A DNA stretch of 46,083 bases from an uncultured Clostridia bacterium (GTDB taxonomy: Bacteria > Bacillota > Clostridia > Christensenellales > UBA1242): positions 1-46,083 of the forward strand of contig CANQYX010000005.1 of the NCBI GenBank assembly GCA_947628205.1. Reading direction: 5' to 3'. This document shows, piece by piece, positions 33,995 through 41,208 of the stretch; the first letter of the stretch is position 1; every line of letters begins with the position of its first letter. The translations under genes and the position numbers were made by a program. A model generated the notes under the pieces. That model was not told the origin of the DNA. It was given only the letters and a program-made list of their open reading frames with translations, and did not search any database.

Positions 33995-34255
33995 ATGAAA
34001 TACTTAATTATTGCTTTCAAATCGCGCAACGATTTACAAAGTTTTGCGCGTACTATCCGCCTCTACGGAATTAATGTTAGCATTGTAAACACGCCACGCA
34101 GCGTTTCGGTCAGTTGTGGGCTGAGCGCCCGTGCGGAATATAGATATTTAAACACGATAAAAACCGCATTAACTCAAACCGATTTAACTAGTTTTATTGG
34201 AATTTATGCAGTAACGCGAAATGGTGTTTATGAACAAGTTGAAAAAATTTTTTAG
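33995..34255 (+). CDS. DUF3343 protein, putative sulfur/selenium carrier
   Basis: 86 residues. YLIIAFKSRNDLQSFART, then VSIVNTPRSVSVSCGLSARAEY fits the DUF3343 pattern with its single conserved Cys in SCGLS. Family members are thought to carry sulfur or selenium on this Cys, and the divergent neighbour is a cysteine desulfurase. GAGG lies before the ATG. The terminator overlaps the stop codon. Confidence 0.85.
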   Translation: MKYLIIAFKSRNDLQSFARTIRLYGINVSIVNTPRSVSVSCGLSARAEYRYLNTIKTALTQTDLTSFIGIYAVTRNGVYEQVEKIF

Positions 34256-34274
34256 CCGCGCTTTGCGGCTTTTT
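34254..34274 (+). terminator. Terminator of the DUF3343 gene
   Basis: AGCCGC, loop GCTTT, GCGGCT, TTTT. It overlaps the last base pairs of the gene. Confidence 0.9.
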
Positions 34275-34414
34275 AGTTCATTTTTTTAATTAAATTGTTG
34301 TTTTATCTTTTCAAATTTTTGGTCAAATTTTTATTTTTTATTAATTTTTTAAAATTTTTATAAAAAATCAATAATTTTTTACTAGTTTTTATAATTATTT
34401 TAGTTTAATTAAAA

Positions 34415-34443
34415 TTGACAATAACAAAAAAATATGTTAAAAT
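34415..34443 (+). promoter_or_regulatory. Promoter of nth with +1 on the start codon
   Basis: TTGACA (34415-34420), 17 bp, TAAAAT (34438-34443). The next six bases are TATTTT, then the GTG start codon at 34450, which is the expected +1. Confidence 0.8.
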
Positions 34444-34449
34444 TATTTT

Positions 34450-35085
34450 GTGAAAAAGTTTGAAAAGATAAAAGCTTATCTTAATGAACTTTACCCCAAC
34501 GCCAGTTGCGCACTAAATTTTTCCACGCCTTACGAGTTGCTAGTGGCAGTTATGCTTTCCGCTCAGTGTACGGACAAGCGAGTAAACATTGTTACCAAAG
34601 ACCTATTTAAAATTGCCAACACACCGCAAAAAATGCTAAAACTTGGCGAGACAAAGTTAAAACAAATTATCCATCCGTGCGGGTTTTACAATGCAAAATC
34701 TAAGGCAATAATTGAAACAAGCGCAGATTTAATTAACAAATTTAATGGCGAAGTGCCTAAAACTTTGGAAGAATTAACAACTTTGCGCGGCGTTGGACGC
34801 AAAACGGCTAATGTGGTTATCGCAAACGCTTATGGTGGGCAAACAATTGCAGTAGATACCCATGTGCATCGCGTTTCAAAGCGGCTTGGTTTAGCAAGCG
34901 AAAATTCCACTCCTTATGAATGCGAAATGAGTTTGTTAAAAATTGTACCATACTCTGAGCGCAGTTTAACGCATCATCAAATTATTTTATTTGGGCGGGA
35001 AATTTGCAAGGCAATTCGCCCAAAATGTGAAATTTGCAAATTAAAAGACATTTGTTTGTTTTATAAGAATAGGGTTAAAAAATAA
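34450..35085 (+). CDS. nth: Endonuclease III, GTG start, leaderless
   Basis: 211 residues. HhH motif LTTLRGVGRKTANVV (with the catalytic Lys), VDTHVHRVSKRLGL with the catalytic Asp, and the Fe-S loop C-x6-C-x2-C-x5-C (CKAIRPKCEICKLKDIC). It removes oxidised pyrimidines and cuts the abasic site. The start is GTG, there is no Shine-Dalgarno, and a strong promoter ends six bases upstream. It is followed after 87 bp by obg. Confidence 0.96.
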   Translation: MKKFEKIKAYLNELYPNASCALNFSTPYELLVAVMLSAQCTDKRVNIVTKDLFKIANTPQKMLKLGETKLKQIIHPCGFYNAKSKAIIETSADLINKFNGEVPKTLEELTTLRGVGRKTANVVIANAYGGQTIAVDTHVHRVSKRLGLASENSTPYECEMSLLKIVPYSERSLTHHQIILFGREICKAIRPKCEICKLKDICLFYKNRVKK

Positions 35086-35172
35086 AAAATTAATAAAATT
35101 TTAATGATTTTTTCAAAAAAATTGCAAAAAACAGCAAAAATTTTAAAAATTTTTAATAAAAAAGGAAAATTT

Positions 35173-36441
35173 ATGAATTTAGATAAAGTTACAATTTCAA
35201 TTAAAGCGGGCAACGGCGGCAGCGGAAAAGTTAGTTTCCATCGCGAAAAATTTGTTGAAAAAGGCGGACCAGACGGCGGCGATGGCGGCAATGGTGGCTC
35301 GATAATTTTTGTTGCAGATAAAGACAAAAACACTCTTGCAGATTTTCAATTTGTTAAAAAGTTTGAGGCTGAAAATGGCGAACCGGGCGGTGGCAAATTA
35401 CAAAACGGCAAAAATGGCAAAGATGTTGAAATTAAAGTTCCGTGCGGCACGGTTATTAAAGACGCAACCACCAAGCAAGTTTTGGCGGACATGCTTGCCG
35501 ACGGGCAAAAATATGTTGCGCTTAGAGGCGGGCGCGGCGGCAAAGGCAACAACTTTTTTAAGTCACCAACCAGGCAAAGCCCACGTTTCAGCCAGCTGGG
35601 CGAAGTGGTTAAGGCATATAAAGTTGTTTTGGAATTAAAAACAATTGCCGATGTTGCGCTTGTCGGCAAGCCTAATGTGGGCAAATCCACCCTGCTTAGC
35701 GTTATTACCAACGCCAAGCCAAAAATTGCAGATTACGAGTTTACCACCCTTTCGCCAAATTTGGGAGTGGTTAAAATTTATGGCGACAATTTTGTTGTGG
35801 CAGATATTCCCGGCCTTATTGATGGCGCAAGCGAAGGCGCCGGGCTGGGCCACGAATTTTTGGCGCACATTGAGCGCACACGCTTGGTCATTCATGTTAT
35901 TGACGCAAGCGGATATTACGGCAACGACATTGTTGAGGATTATAAAACAATTAACAAAGAATTGAAAAAATACAACGAAAAATTGAGCAAACTTCCGCAA
36001 ATTGTTGTGTTCACAAAATTGGATTTAATTGATAATATTGATGAAAAAATTGCATATTTCAAGCAAAAAATCAAAAAAAATGTGCAAATTATCCCTATAA
36101 GTTCAATCACGCGCAAAAATGTGGATGATTTTGTTAAAGCGGTTTACGAAAAGCTTAAAACGCTGCCAAAGTCCGCACCTATCCCGGTTGAGCAAACCGA
36201 GTTGGAGAAAAAGGACACCACTAGCGTACAAATCACACAACTTGCGCCACACGTGTTTGAATTGACCGGCGGTTATCTTGAAAATTTGCAACGCGGCATT
36301 GTGTTTAACGACAGCCGCTCACTCGCCTATTTTCAACAGCGCCTTGAAAAAGATGGCATATTAGAAAAACTAAAACAAGCCGGCGTGGTTGATGGCGACA
36401 CGGTTGTGTTCGGCGCGCTGCAATATGAAATTTATTTTTAA
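35173..36441 (+). CDS. obg: GTPase Obg (CgtA)
   Basis: 422 residues from ATG 35173 (AAAGGA upstream); an earlier in-frame ATG at 35104 lacks a ribosome site. The Gly-rich Obg fold has AGNGGSGKVSFHREKF and GGPDGGDGGNGGSI. The G domain has VGKPNVGKSTLLSV, DIPGLIDGASEG, FTKLDL and ISSIT. The C-terminal OCT domain ends the protein. It acts in 50S assembly and stress signalling. yhbY follows 11 bp later. Confidence 0.97.
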   Translation: MNLDKVTISIKAGNGGSGKVSFHREKFVEKGGPDGGDGGNGGSIIFVADKDKNTLADFQFVKKFEAENGEPGGGKLQNGKNGKDVEIKVPCGTVIKDATTKQVLADMLADGQKYVALRGGRGGKGNNFFKSPTRQSPRFSQLGEVVKAYKVVLELKTIADVALVGKPNVGKSTLLSVITNAKPKIADYEFTTLSPNLGVVKIYGDNFVVADIPGLIDGASEGAGLGHEFLAHIERTRLVIHVIDASGYYGNDIVEDYKTINKELKKYNEKLSKLPQIVVFTKLDLIDNIDEKIAYFKQKIKKNVQIIPISSITRKNVDDFVKAVYEKLKTLPKSAPIPVEQTELEKKDTTSVQITQLAPHVFELTGGYLENLQRGIVFNDSRSLAYFQQRLEKDGILEKLKQAGVVDGDTVVFGALQYEIYF

Positions 36442-36452
36442 AAGGAAAAATT

Positions 36453-36746
36453 ATGATAACAAAAACTGAAAGAATTAAACTAAGAAGCATTGCTTCAACA
36501 ATCAAGCCAACCGTTTGGGTAGGCAAAGACGGGTTTAGCGAAAAAGTGCTTAAACAAATTGAAGAAGAACTTTTTAACCACGAACTCGTTAAACTTTCCA
36601 TGCAAGAAAACACCACCCCACCAACCGAATTTGAACTGACCGAAATGGCGGTTAAATTAGGCGCAGAAGTTGTAACCACAATTGGCAGAAAAATTGTTTT
36701 GTACAAGCACAGCGAGAAAAAAGGCATTAAGCACGTTTTAGCTTAA
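36453..36746 (+). CDS. yhbY: YhbY-type CRM-domain RNA-binding protein
   Basis: 97 residues, the whole CRM domain: LRSIASTIKPTVWVGKDGFS, then VVTTIGRKIVLYKHSE. It binds pre-50S ribosomal particles and is commonly next to obg. AAAGGAAAA precedes the ATG. The terminator hairpin is formed by its last codons. Confidence 0.93.
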   Translation: MITKTERIKLRSIASTIKPTVWVGKDGFSEKVLKQIEEELFNHELVKLSMQENTTPPTEFELTEMAVKLGAEVVTTIGRKIVLYKHSEKKGIKHVLA

Positions 36747-36755
36747 TGCCTTTTT
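36723..36755 (+). terminator. Terminator of nth-obg-yhbY
   Basis: GGCATTAAGC, 8-nt loop, GCTTAATGCC, five T. The stem overlaps the yhbY stop. Confidence 0.9.
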
Positions 36756-36820
36756 GTAAGCTATTATAATCTTAAAAATACAACTCTCACTCAATTGTTT
36801 AAAACATAAATTCATAATAT

Positions 36821-37645
36821 TTACTCCACTCGGGAGTAGTTTTTTATTACAAAATCAGCGGATTTGTTAGGGTCGATTTGTTCATTAGAAGTTGTATTGT
36901 TGTTGTAATTTTTAAACAAACTTGATTTCATGTTAGATTTGTTATCTTTCTTTTTGGGCTTAAACAAATTTAAAATGCCGTCTAGTCCGCCAGAATTGGA
37001 TAGGTTTTTAATTAAAGTTGAAAAATCTAAATTCCCGCCTTGCGCGACACCACTCTGCCAACCTCCGCCTTGCGCGACACCATTTTGCCAGCCACTACTT
37101 TTCTCATCGCCGCTTTGTTCACCATCGCCTTGCTCGCCGCTTGAATTTTGATTGAGCATGGACAAAATGTTTCCAATTCCGCCTGCACCACTGCCGCCTT
37201 TAAACAAACCTGATAGCAATGGCAAGATGTTTTTTAAATCGAACGAAAAAGGTGGTTTTGGTGGTGGACACTTCGGTTTTGGTTTTGGAATACAATCGCA
37301 ATTACCCTTTTTAAAATTGTTATTTAAATAAAAATTTGGCACACTTTCATATGGTTCACTAAACACAACTTTTTGTGGCGGTTTTTGGCAATGATATTGA
37401 CCATTATGGCAGTTTTGCTGCCCACTATTGCCATTAGGTTTATGCGGTGGTTTGCAATTTGGTTGAAAATTAAAATTTAGTGGGCAAGAATTGTCCGCGG
37501 GATAAATATTTTGGCTAAAAAAATTTGGTGGAGGTTGATTGTTTGCACGCTCGGTTTTTTGTTTAGGCTCATCAACATTATATCCCCAATTTTGTATGTA
37601 TGCGTTTGGGTCGGAATAAAGATTTGCGTTATCGTTAAATTCCAT
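36821..37645 (-). CDS. Pro/Gly/Asn-rich coat-like protein of unknown function
   Basis: 274 residues from ATG 37645 (MEFNDNANLYSDPNAYIQNWGYN). The first third is rich in Pro, Asn, Gln and Cys, with CDCIPKPKPKCPPPKPP. The centre FDLKNILPLLSGLFKGG may be a short hydrophobic helix. Then come imperfect tandem repeats (GWQNGVAQGGGWQSGVAQGG) and an Asn/Ser/Lys-rich end. The make-up resembles spore coat or exosporium proteins, but no family is recognised. CATATATT has its C 13 nt before the ATG, as in yqfC, which fits a sporulation link. An upstream in-frame ATG (37702) is less likely. It is divergent from the 92-aa gene. Confidence 0.65.
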   Translation of the reverse strand: MEFNDNANLYSDPNAYIQNWGYNVDEPKQKTERANNQPPPNFFSQNIYPADNSCPLNFNFQPNCKPPHKPNGNSGQQNCHNGQYHCQKPPQKVVFSEPYESVPNFYLNNNFKKGNCDCIPKPKPKCPPPKPPFSFDLKNILPLLSGLFKGGSGAGGIGNILSMLNQNSSGEQGDGEQSGDEKSSGWQNGVAQGGGWQSGVAQGGNLDFSTLIKNLSNSGGLDGILNLFKPKKKDNKSNMKSSLFKNYNNNTTSNEQIDPNKSADFVIKNYSRVE

Positions 37646-37722
37646 ATTTAAATATATGAAATATATTTGCTTTTTGTTTAACAAAACGACAAGTTTAAAC
37701 ATAATAATAAATGAGGTGAATT

Positions 37723-38001
37723 ATGCCAAGAGATTTTAAAACATTTGCCGAGCAGAACAAAAAAGTTGTTGAACAAAACGCAGACAAAGTTGGCGAATAT
37801 CAAGACATTATAAACAAATATAAAGATATGGACCAAAACTCACTGATGCAAAATTTGTTTGCTGAGGCAAGCAAGTTAAAACGCGAAGGCAAGTTGGATG
37901 CCAATTATCTAAACAATATAAAAAATTCAATTTCACCATTTTTAAATAACGAACAACAACAAATGTTAAATTCACTTATGGATGCAATTAATAAACAATG
38001 A
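37723..38001 (+). CDS. Small helical Asn/Gln/Lys-rich protein (92 aa)
   Basis: 92 residues, all predicted helical, with SLMQNLFAEASKLKREGKLD and FLNNEQQQMLNSLMDAINKQ. AGGTGA lies before the ATG. The composition and the divergent coat-like gene suggest a sporulation or envelope-related role, but I recognise no family with certainty. A terminator lies about 95 bp after the stop. Confidence 0.7.
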   Translation: MPRDFKTFAEQNKKVVEQNADKVGEYQDIINKYKDMDQNSLMQNLFAEASKLKREGKLDANYLNNIKNSISPFLNNEQQQMLNSLMDAINKQ

Positions 38002-38095
38002 ATATTAAAATATTTTATGTGAGCTAAATCAATTAAATAAATATCAATTAAATTAATTAAAATTAATAAAAAATCTAAAAAATTTTAAAAAATTT

Positions 38096-38132
38096 AAAAA
38101 CAGCATAAAAAATTTAAAAATTTTCTGTTTTT
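38096..38132 (+). terminator. Terminator-like hairpin after the 92-aa gene
   Basis: AAAAACAG and CTGTTTTT arms around an A/T loop that can pair further. The rest of the 38002-38177 gap is A/T runs with no open frame. Confidence 0.6.
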
Positions 38133-38177
38133 AAGCCAAAAAATTAAAATTTTAAAAATTTTTTATAAACAACCAAA

Positions 38178-39281
38178 ATGAATACAGATAAAATTAGCCC
38201 AGAACTTTTAAATAATGTAAACATTTTAAGCAAAGGTCAGCCGCAAGAAATTGTTGTTAGCACAAACAACTTTGACGAAACGAAAAGTTTCTTAAAAAAT
38301 TTTAAATTTCGTTACACACCCTACCGCTTTGCAAATTGTTTTTGCCTGCCTGCCGATTTTGACGACATTAACATTTTATCTAATCAAAATTTTGTAAACT
38401 ACATATACTCTAATTCGGTTGTAAAAATTGAAAGTGCGGAGCAAGATTTAATGAACATCTCTGCCCTAACCGAAAACAAATATTTTGGGCAAGGCCAAAC
38501 AATTTGTTTTATTGACACCGGCATTTGCCCTCACCTAGATTTTATTTTTCCTGAAACGCGACTTATTAAATTTATTGACCTTATAAATTTTAACAACACA
38601 CCTTATGACGACAACGGGCACGGCACTTTTGTTTCGGGCGTGGCGTGCGGGTGTGGAATTTTTAATAAAAATTATTGTGGCATTGCCAACAAGGCAAACT
38701 TAATTGTTATAAAAGCACTTGGCGAAAAAGGCAACAGCAATAGCAACAAAATTCTGGATGCAATGCAATGGGTTTACGAAAATTGCAAGGCGTATAACAT
38801 TTCAGTTGTGTGCATGAGTTTTGGTGCAGATGTTATAAACGGCAGCGACCCACTTTCTCGCGGCGCAGAGAGTTTATGGATGCGCGGAGTTGTTGTGGTG
38901 GCAGCGGCTGGCAACAGTGGTCCAGATAAGAGCACGATTAAATCCCCGGGGAACAACCCTTACATCATAACGGTGGGTGCACTAGATAGCAAAACCATGT
39001 CAGTTGCCGAATTTTCTAGTTGCGGACCTACAATTTATGGGCATAAACCCGATTTGCTTGCACCGGCAGTGGACATTGTTTCTTGTTCAAACGAAAATAC
39101 GCCTTACACCACTATGTCCGGCACTAGTGTTGCCACGCCAATTGTTGCAGGAATTTGCGCAATTATAAAATCACGCTACCCAAAAATGACTAATAACGAA
39201 ATTAAGAATTTTTTGCTTGCTCATTGCGTTAAATTAACAGGCGACATCGATAAAGAAGGTGCCGGATATTTAAAATTTTAA
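38178..39281 (+). CDS. Intracellular subtilisin-like serine protease (S8, AprX type)
   Basis: 367 residues. The triad is Asp in CFIDTGICPH, His in DDNGHGTFVSGVACG and Ser in TTMSGTSVATPIVAG; the oxyanion Asn is in AAAGNSGPD. No signal peptide precedes the roughly 100-residue N-terminal part, so it is probably cytosolic, as AprX or the forespore Csp proteases are. Starting at ATG 38178, there is no ribosome site; TATAAA ends 8 bases before the ATG, so the leader would be only a couple of bases. Confidence 0.93.
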   Translation: MNTDKISPELLNNVNILSKGQPQEIVVSTNNFDETKSFLKNFKFRYTPYRFANCFCLPADFDDINILSNQNFVNYIYSNSVVKIESAEQDLMNISALTENKYFGQGQTICFIDTGICPHLDFIFPETRLIKFIDLINFNNTPYDDNGHGTFVSGVACGCGIFNKNYCGIANKANLIVIKALGEKGNSNSNKILDAMQWVYENCKAYNISVVCMSFGADVINGSDPLSRGAESLWMRGVVVVAAAGNSGPDKSTIKSPGNNPYIITVGALDSKTMSVAEFSSCGPTIYGHKPDLLAPAVDIVSCSNENTPYTTMSGTSVATPIVAGICAIIKSRYPKMTNNEIKNFLLAHCVKLTGDIDKEGAGYLKF

Positions 39282-39345
39282 TTAAATTTTTATTTTATTT
39301 AAAATTTTATTTTTATTTTTTTATTTAAAATTTTAAAATTTTTTT

Positions 39346-39371
39346 GTTACTTTTTTCGCGAAAAAAGTAAC
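39346..39371. repeat. Perfect 26-bp palindrome with central CGCG
   Basis: Arms GTTACTTTTTTCG and CGAAAAAAGTAAC meet without a loop, flanked by a T run on the left and an A run on the right. It may act as the terminator of the subtilase gene, 65 bp upstream, although a zero-base loop and the absence of a T run on the right make it atypical on the plus strand. Confidence 0.8.
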
Positions 39372-39496
39372 TCAAAAAAGAAAGTTTAGTTACAAAAAAA
39401 CAAATCGAAAATAAAAACACTAAAAATTAAATTAGAAATATAAATATAAGTAATTGAAAATTAAATTATAAATAAAAATCAATAGTTCAATTAAAA

Positions 39497-39525
39497 TTGA
39501 TTTTTTTAATTGTTTATGCTAATAT
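39497..39525 (+). promoter_or_regulatory. Promoter of the ABC-like gene with +1 on the start codon
   Basis: TTGATT (39497-39502), 17 bp, TAATAT (39520-39525), six bases, then ATG at 39532. No ribosome site is present. Confidence 0.65.
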
Positions 39526-39531
39526 ATTTTT

Positions 39532-40314
39532 ATGATTAAGCTAAAAAATGTTAGCATTAAATACATTAAAGATTATTATTCACTTTATAATATCAATTTG
39601 GAAATAAATGAACATACACTTTTGATGGGAAATGAAACAAGTGGAAATAATTTTTTGTTGCGCTTGCTTGCTAAAATTGACAATTGTTATGAGGGCGAAA
39701 TTTATGTTGATGATATTAATTTAAAACAAATTAAAGATAAAGATTTAAACCTTGCATATATCCCCAAAACACCATATTTATTTGAAAACAAAAGTGTGTT
39801 AGAAAATTTGATTTATCCACTAAAAATTAGAAAAATTAACAAAAATGAGGCAATTTTGCGTGCAAAAACTGCAATTAAGCCCTATTTTTTGAAAATTTTT
39901 GAAATTTTTAATAAAACGAATACAGATAAAAATAATTTAAATAATAATTTAAACGATAATGATTATAACAAAAGTTATAATGATGACATTAACTTAAATT
40001 TTAATAAAGAAGAATTTGAAAATAATTTTGAAAAATTTTTAAACACAAAAATTAAAAAATTAGATTTCTCAACTAAAAAAATTATCACTCTATTGCGCGC
40101 AAAAATTAGAGAGCCAAAATATATTTTAATTGAAAACTTTTTTGAAAATTTAGATGATAATTATTTTGATTTAGTAAATGATATAATTTTAGATTTTAAA
40201 AATTCAACAATTATTGCTACGCAAAACGATGAAAAGTTTATCCCGGCATACAACAACTTTAATCAAATATTTTTTGATGCGGGGATTGCAATAAAACAAA
40301 AAAATAATTATTAA
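39532..40314 (+). CDS. ABC-type nucleotide-binding domain lacking all catalytic motifs
   Basis: 260 residues with the overall ABC ATPase plan, but every motif is altered. Walker A is GNETSGNNF (33-41) without Lys. The Q-loop has IPKT (Gln replaced by Lys). The signature is LDFSTKK (177-183) instead of LSGGQ. Walker B is YILIENFF (197-204), losing Asp and Glu. The H-loop is TQNDE (His replaced by Gln). An Asn/Asp-rich insertion occupies about 128-160. ATP hydrolysis is not expected. No permease gene is adjacent. The open frame and clear promoter argue against a decayed gene; a structural or regulatory role is possible. Confidence 0.7.
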   Translation: MIKLKNVSIKYIKDYYSLYNINLEINEHTLLMGNETSGNNFLLRLLAKIDNCYEGEIYVDDINLKQIKDKDLNLAYIPKTPYLFENKSVLENLIYPLKIRKINKNEAILRAKTAIKPYFLKIFEIFNKTNTDKNNLNNNLNDNDYNKSYNDDINLNFNKEEFENNFEKFLNTKIKKLDFSTKKIITLLRAKIREPKYILIENFFENLDDNYFDLVNDIILDFKNSTIIATQNDEKFIPAYNNFNQIFFDAGIAIKQKNNY

Positions 40315-40370
40315 AATAATTTATTTTTTGATATTTTCATACAAAAGACAAGTTGTCAATATCTAAATAA

Positions 40371-40401
40371 AAAAAGATATCAAATTATGATATCTCTTTT
40401 T
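40371..40401. terminator. Bidirectional terminator between the ABC-like gene and the 215-aa gene
   Basis: AAAAAGATATC, 7-nt loop, GATATC, then CTTTTT; T runs on both strands. The stop codon of the minus-strand gene (40385) lies in the loop. Confidence 0.75.
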
Positions 40402-41032
40402 CTAAATTTTTTAAATATAAGCCATTTCCTAAATTATTAATTGCCGTTGTTGTTTCATGTGCAGGTTTTGCATTTTTTAATTTTGATTTAATAATTTTAT
40501 TTAATTTAAGTTTATAATAAATCGCTACGATGCTATTGGAAAATAGTTTATTTGCTTTAAAATATTCATACAAATTATTTTCTTTTTCTTTAATTGCCTC
40601 AACAAATAATTCATCTGAAAAATATTTATCTTCAAAATAATCAATATTATCCAACCTTAAAGATATGTCAGGGTATGAACTAATTTCACCCAAAGAGGTT
40701 ATTTGATAAGGGCTTAGTGGTCTTTTTATAAGATATTTCAACAATACTCCACCCTTTCTTAAAACATATGGAGTTTGGCTAAAATTGCCTAAAATATCCA
40801 AATAAAATTTGTCATCATTTTGATTTGTAATGATTAACAAAGCATAGTTTTCATCAAATTCCACACTTTTAATTTGATGGTTTTTATTTTTTAAAATTAT
40901 TCTTGTTTTGCTTGTTGGTTTCAACACAATTTGAGAAATTTCTTGTTTATCGAAACTGACATTAATAAAGTTGCTAATATCAAGACATTGATATCGATTA
41001 GCATTTTCCATTGCTTGCTTATAATTTTTCAT
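40385..41032 (-). CDS. Unknown protein (215 aa)
   Basis: 215 residues, soluble, Lys/Asn/Tyr-rich. The first half is strand-rich (ISQIVLKPTSKTRIILKNKN, YALLIITNQNDDKFYLDILG), the second half helical (FSDELFVEAIKEKENNLYEYF, NSIVAIYYKLKLNKIIK). No motif or family recognised. AGGAG precedes the ATG and a consensus promoter lies at 41060-41088. It lies between two terminators, so it is a single-gene unit. Confidence 0.7.
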   Translation of the reverse strand: MKNYKQAMENANRYQCLDISNFINVSFDKQEISQIVLKPTSKTRIILKNKNHQIKSVEFDENYALLIITNQNDDKFYLDILGNFSQTPYVLRKGGVLLKYLIKRPLSPYQITSLGEISSYPDISLRLDNIDYFEDKYFSDELFVEAIKEKENNLYEYFKANKLFSNSIVAIYYKLKLNKIIKSKLKNAKPAHETTTAINNLGNGLYLKNLEKEIS

Positions 41033-41059
41033 ATTATACTCCTTTTATTCACTGCTCAT

Positions 41060-41088
41060 ATTATATCATGCAAAATTCAAGTTGTCAA
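41060..41088 (-). promoter_or_regulatory. Sigma-A promoter of the 215-aa gene
   Basis: Minus strand TTGACA (41083-41088), 17 bp, TATAAT (41060-41065). The spacer starts ACTTGA and ends GCATGA, closely matching the promoter at 24445-24473. Confidence 0.85.
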
Positions 41089-41111
41089 TACCCATTTTTA
41101 AATTTGCAACA

Positions 41112-41134
41112 AAAAAGGGCGCGATGCCCTTTTT
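41112..41134 (-). terminator. Terminator of the ctsR-mcsA-mcsB-clpC operon
   Basis: AAAAAGGGC, 5-nt loop, GCCCTTTTT with T runs, about 75 bp after the clpC stop. Confidence 0.88.
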
Positions 41135-41208
41135 AATGTTTTAATTAAAGTAAAATATATTTCTTTTATTATCCTTATAATCTTTTTTTATTATCCTTAA
41201 ATTATAGT

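Larger units (their letters stand above)
39282..39531. other. A/T-rich intergenic region with a 26-bp palindrome
   Basis: A/T runs, the perfect palindrome at 39346-39371, and the promoter of the ABC-like gene at the right end. No open frame worth reporting. Confidence 0.5.

Noticed and set aside
39532..40314. ABC-like gene as a pseudogene
   Set aside because: The frame is full length and the promoter intact; only the catalytic residues are lost, so I list it as a CDS.
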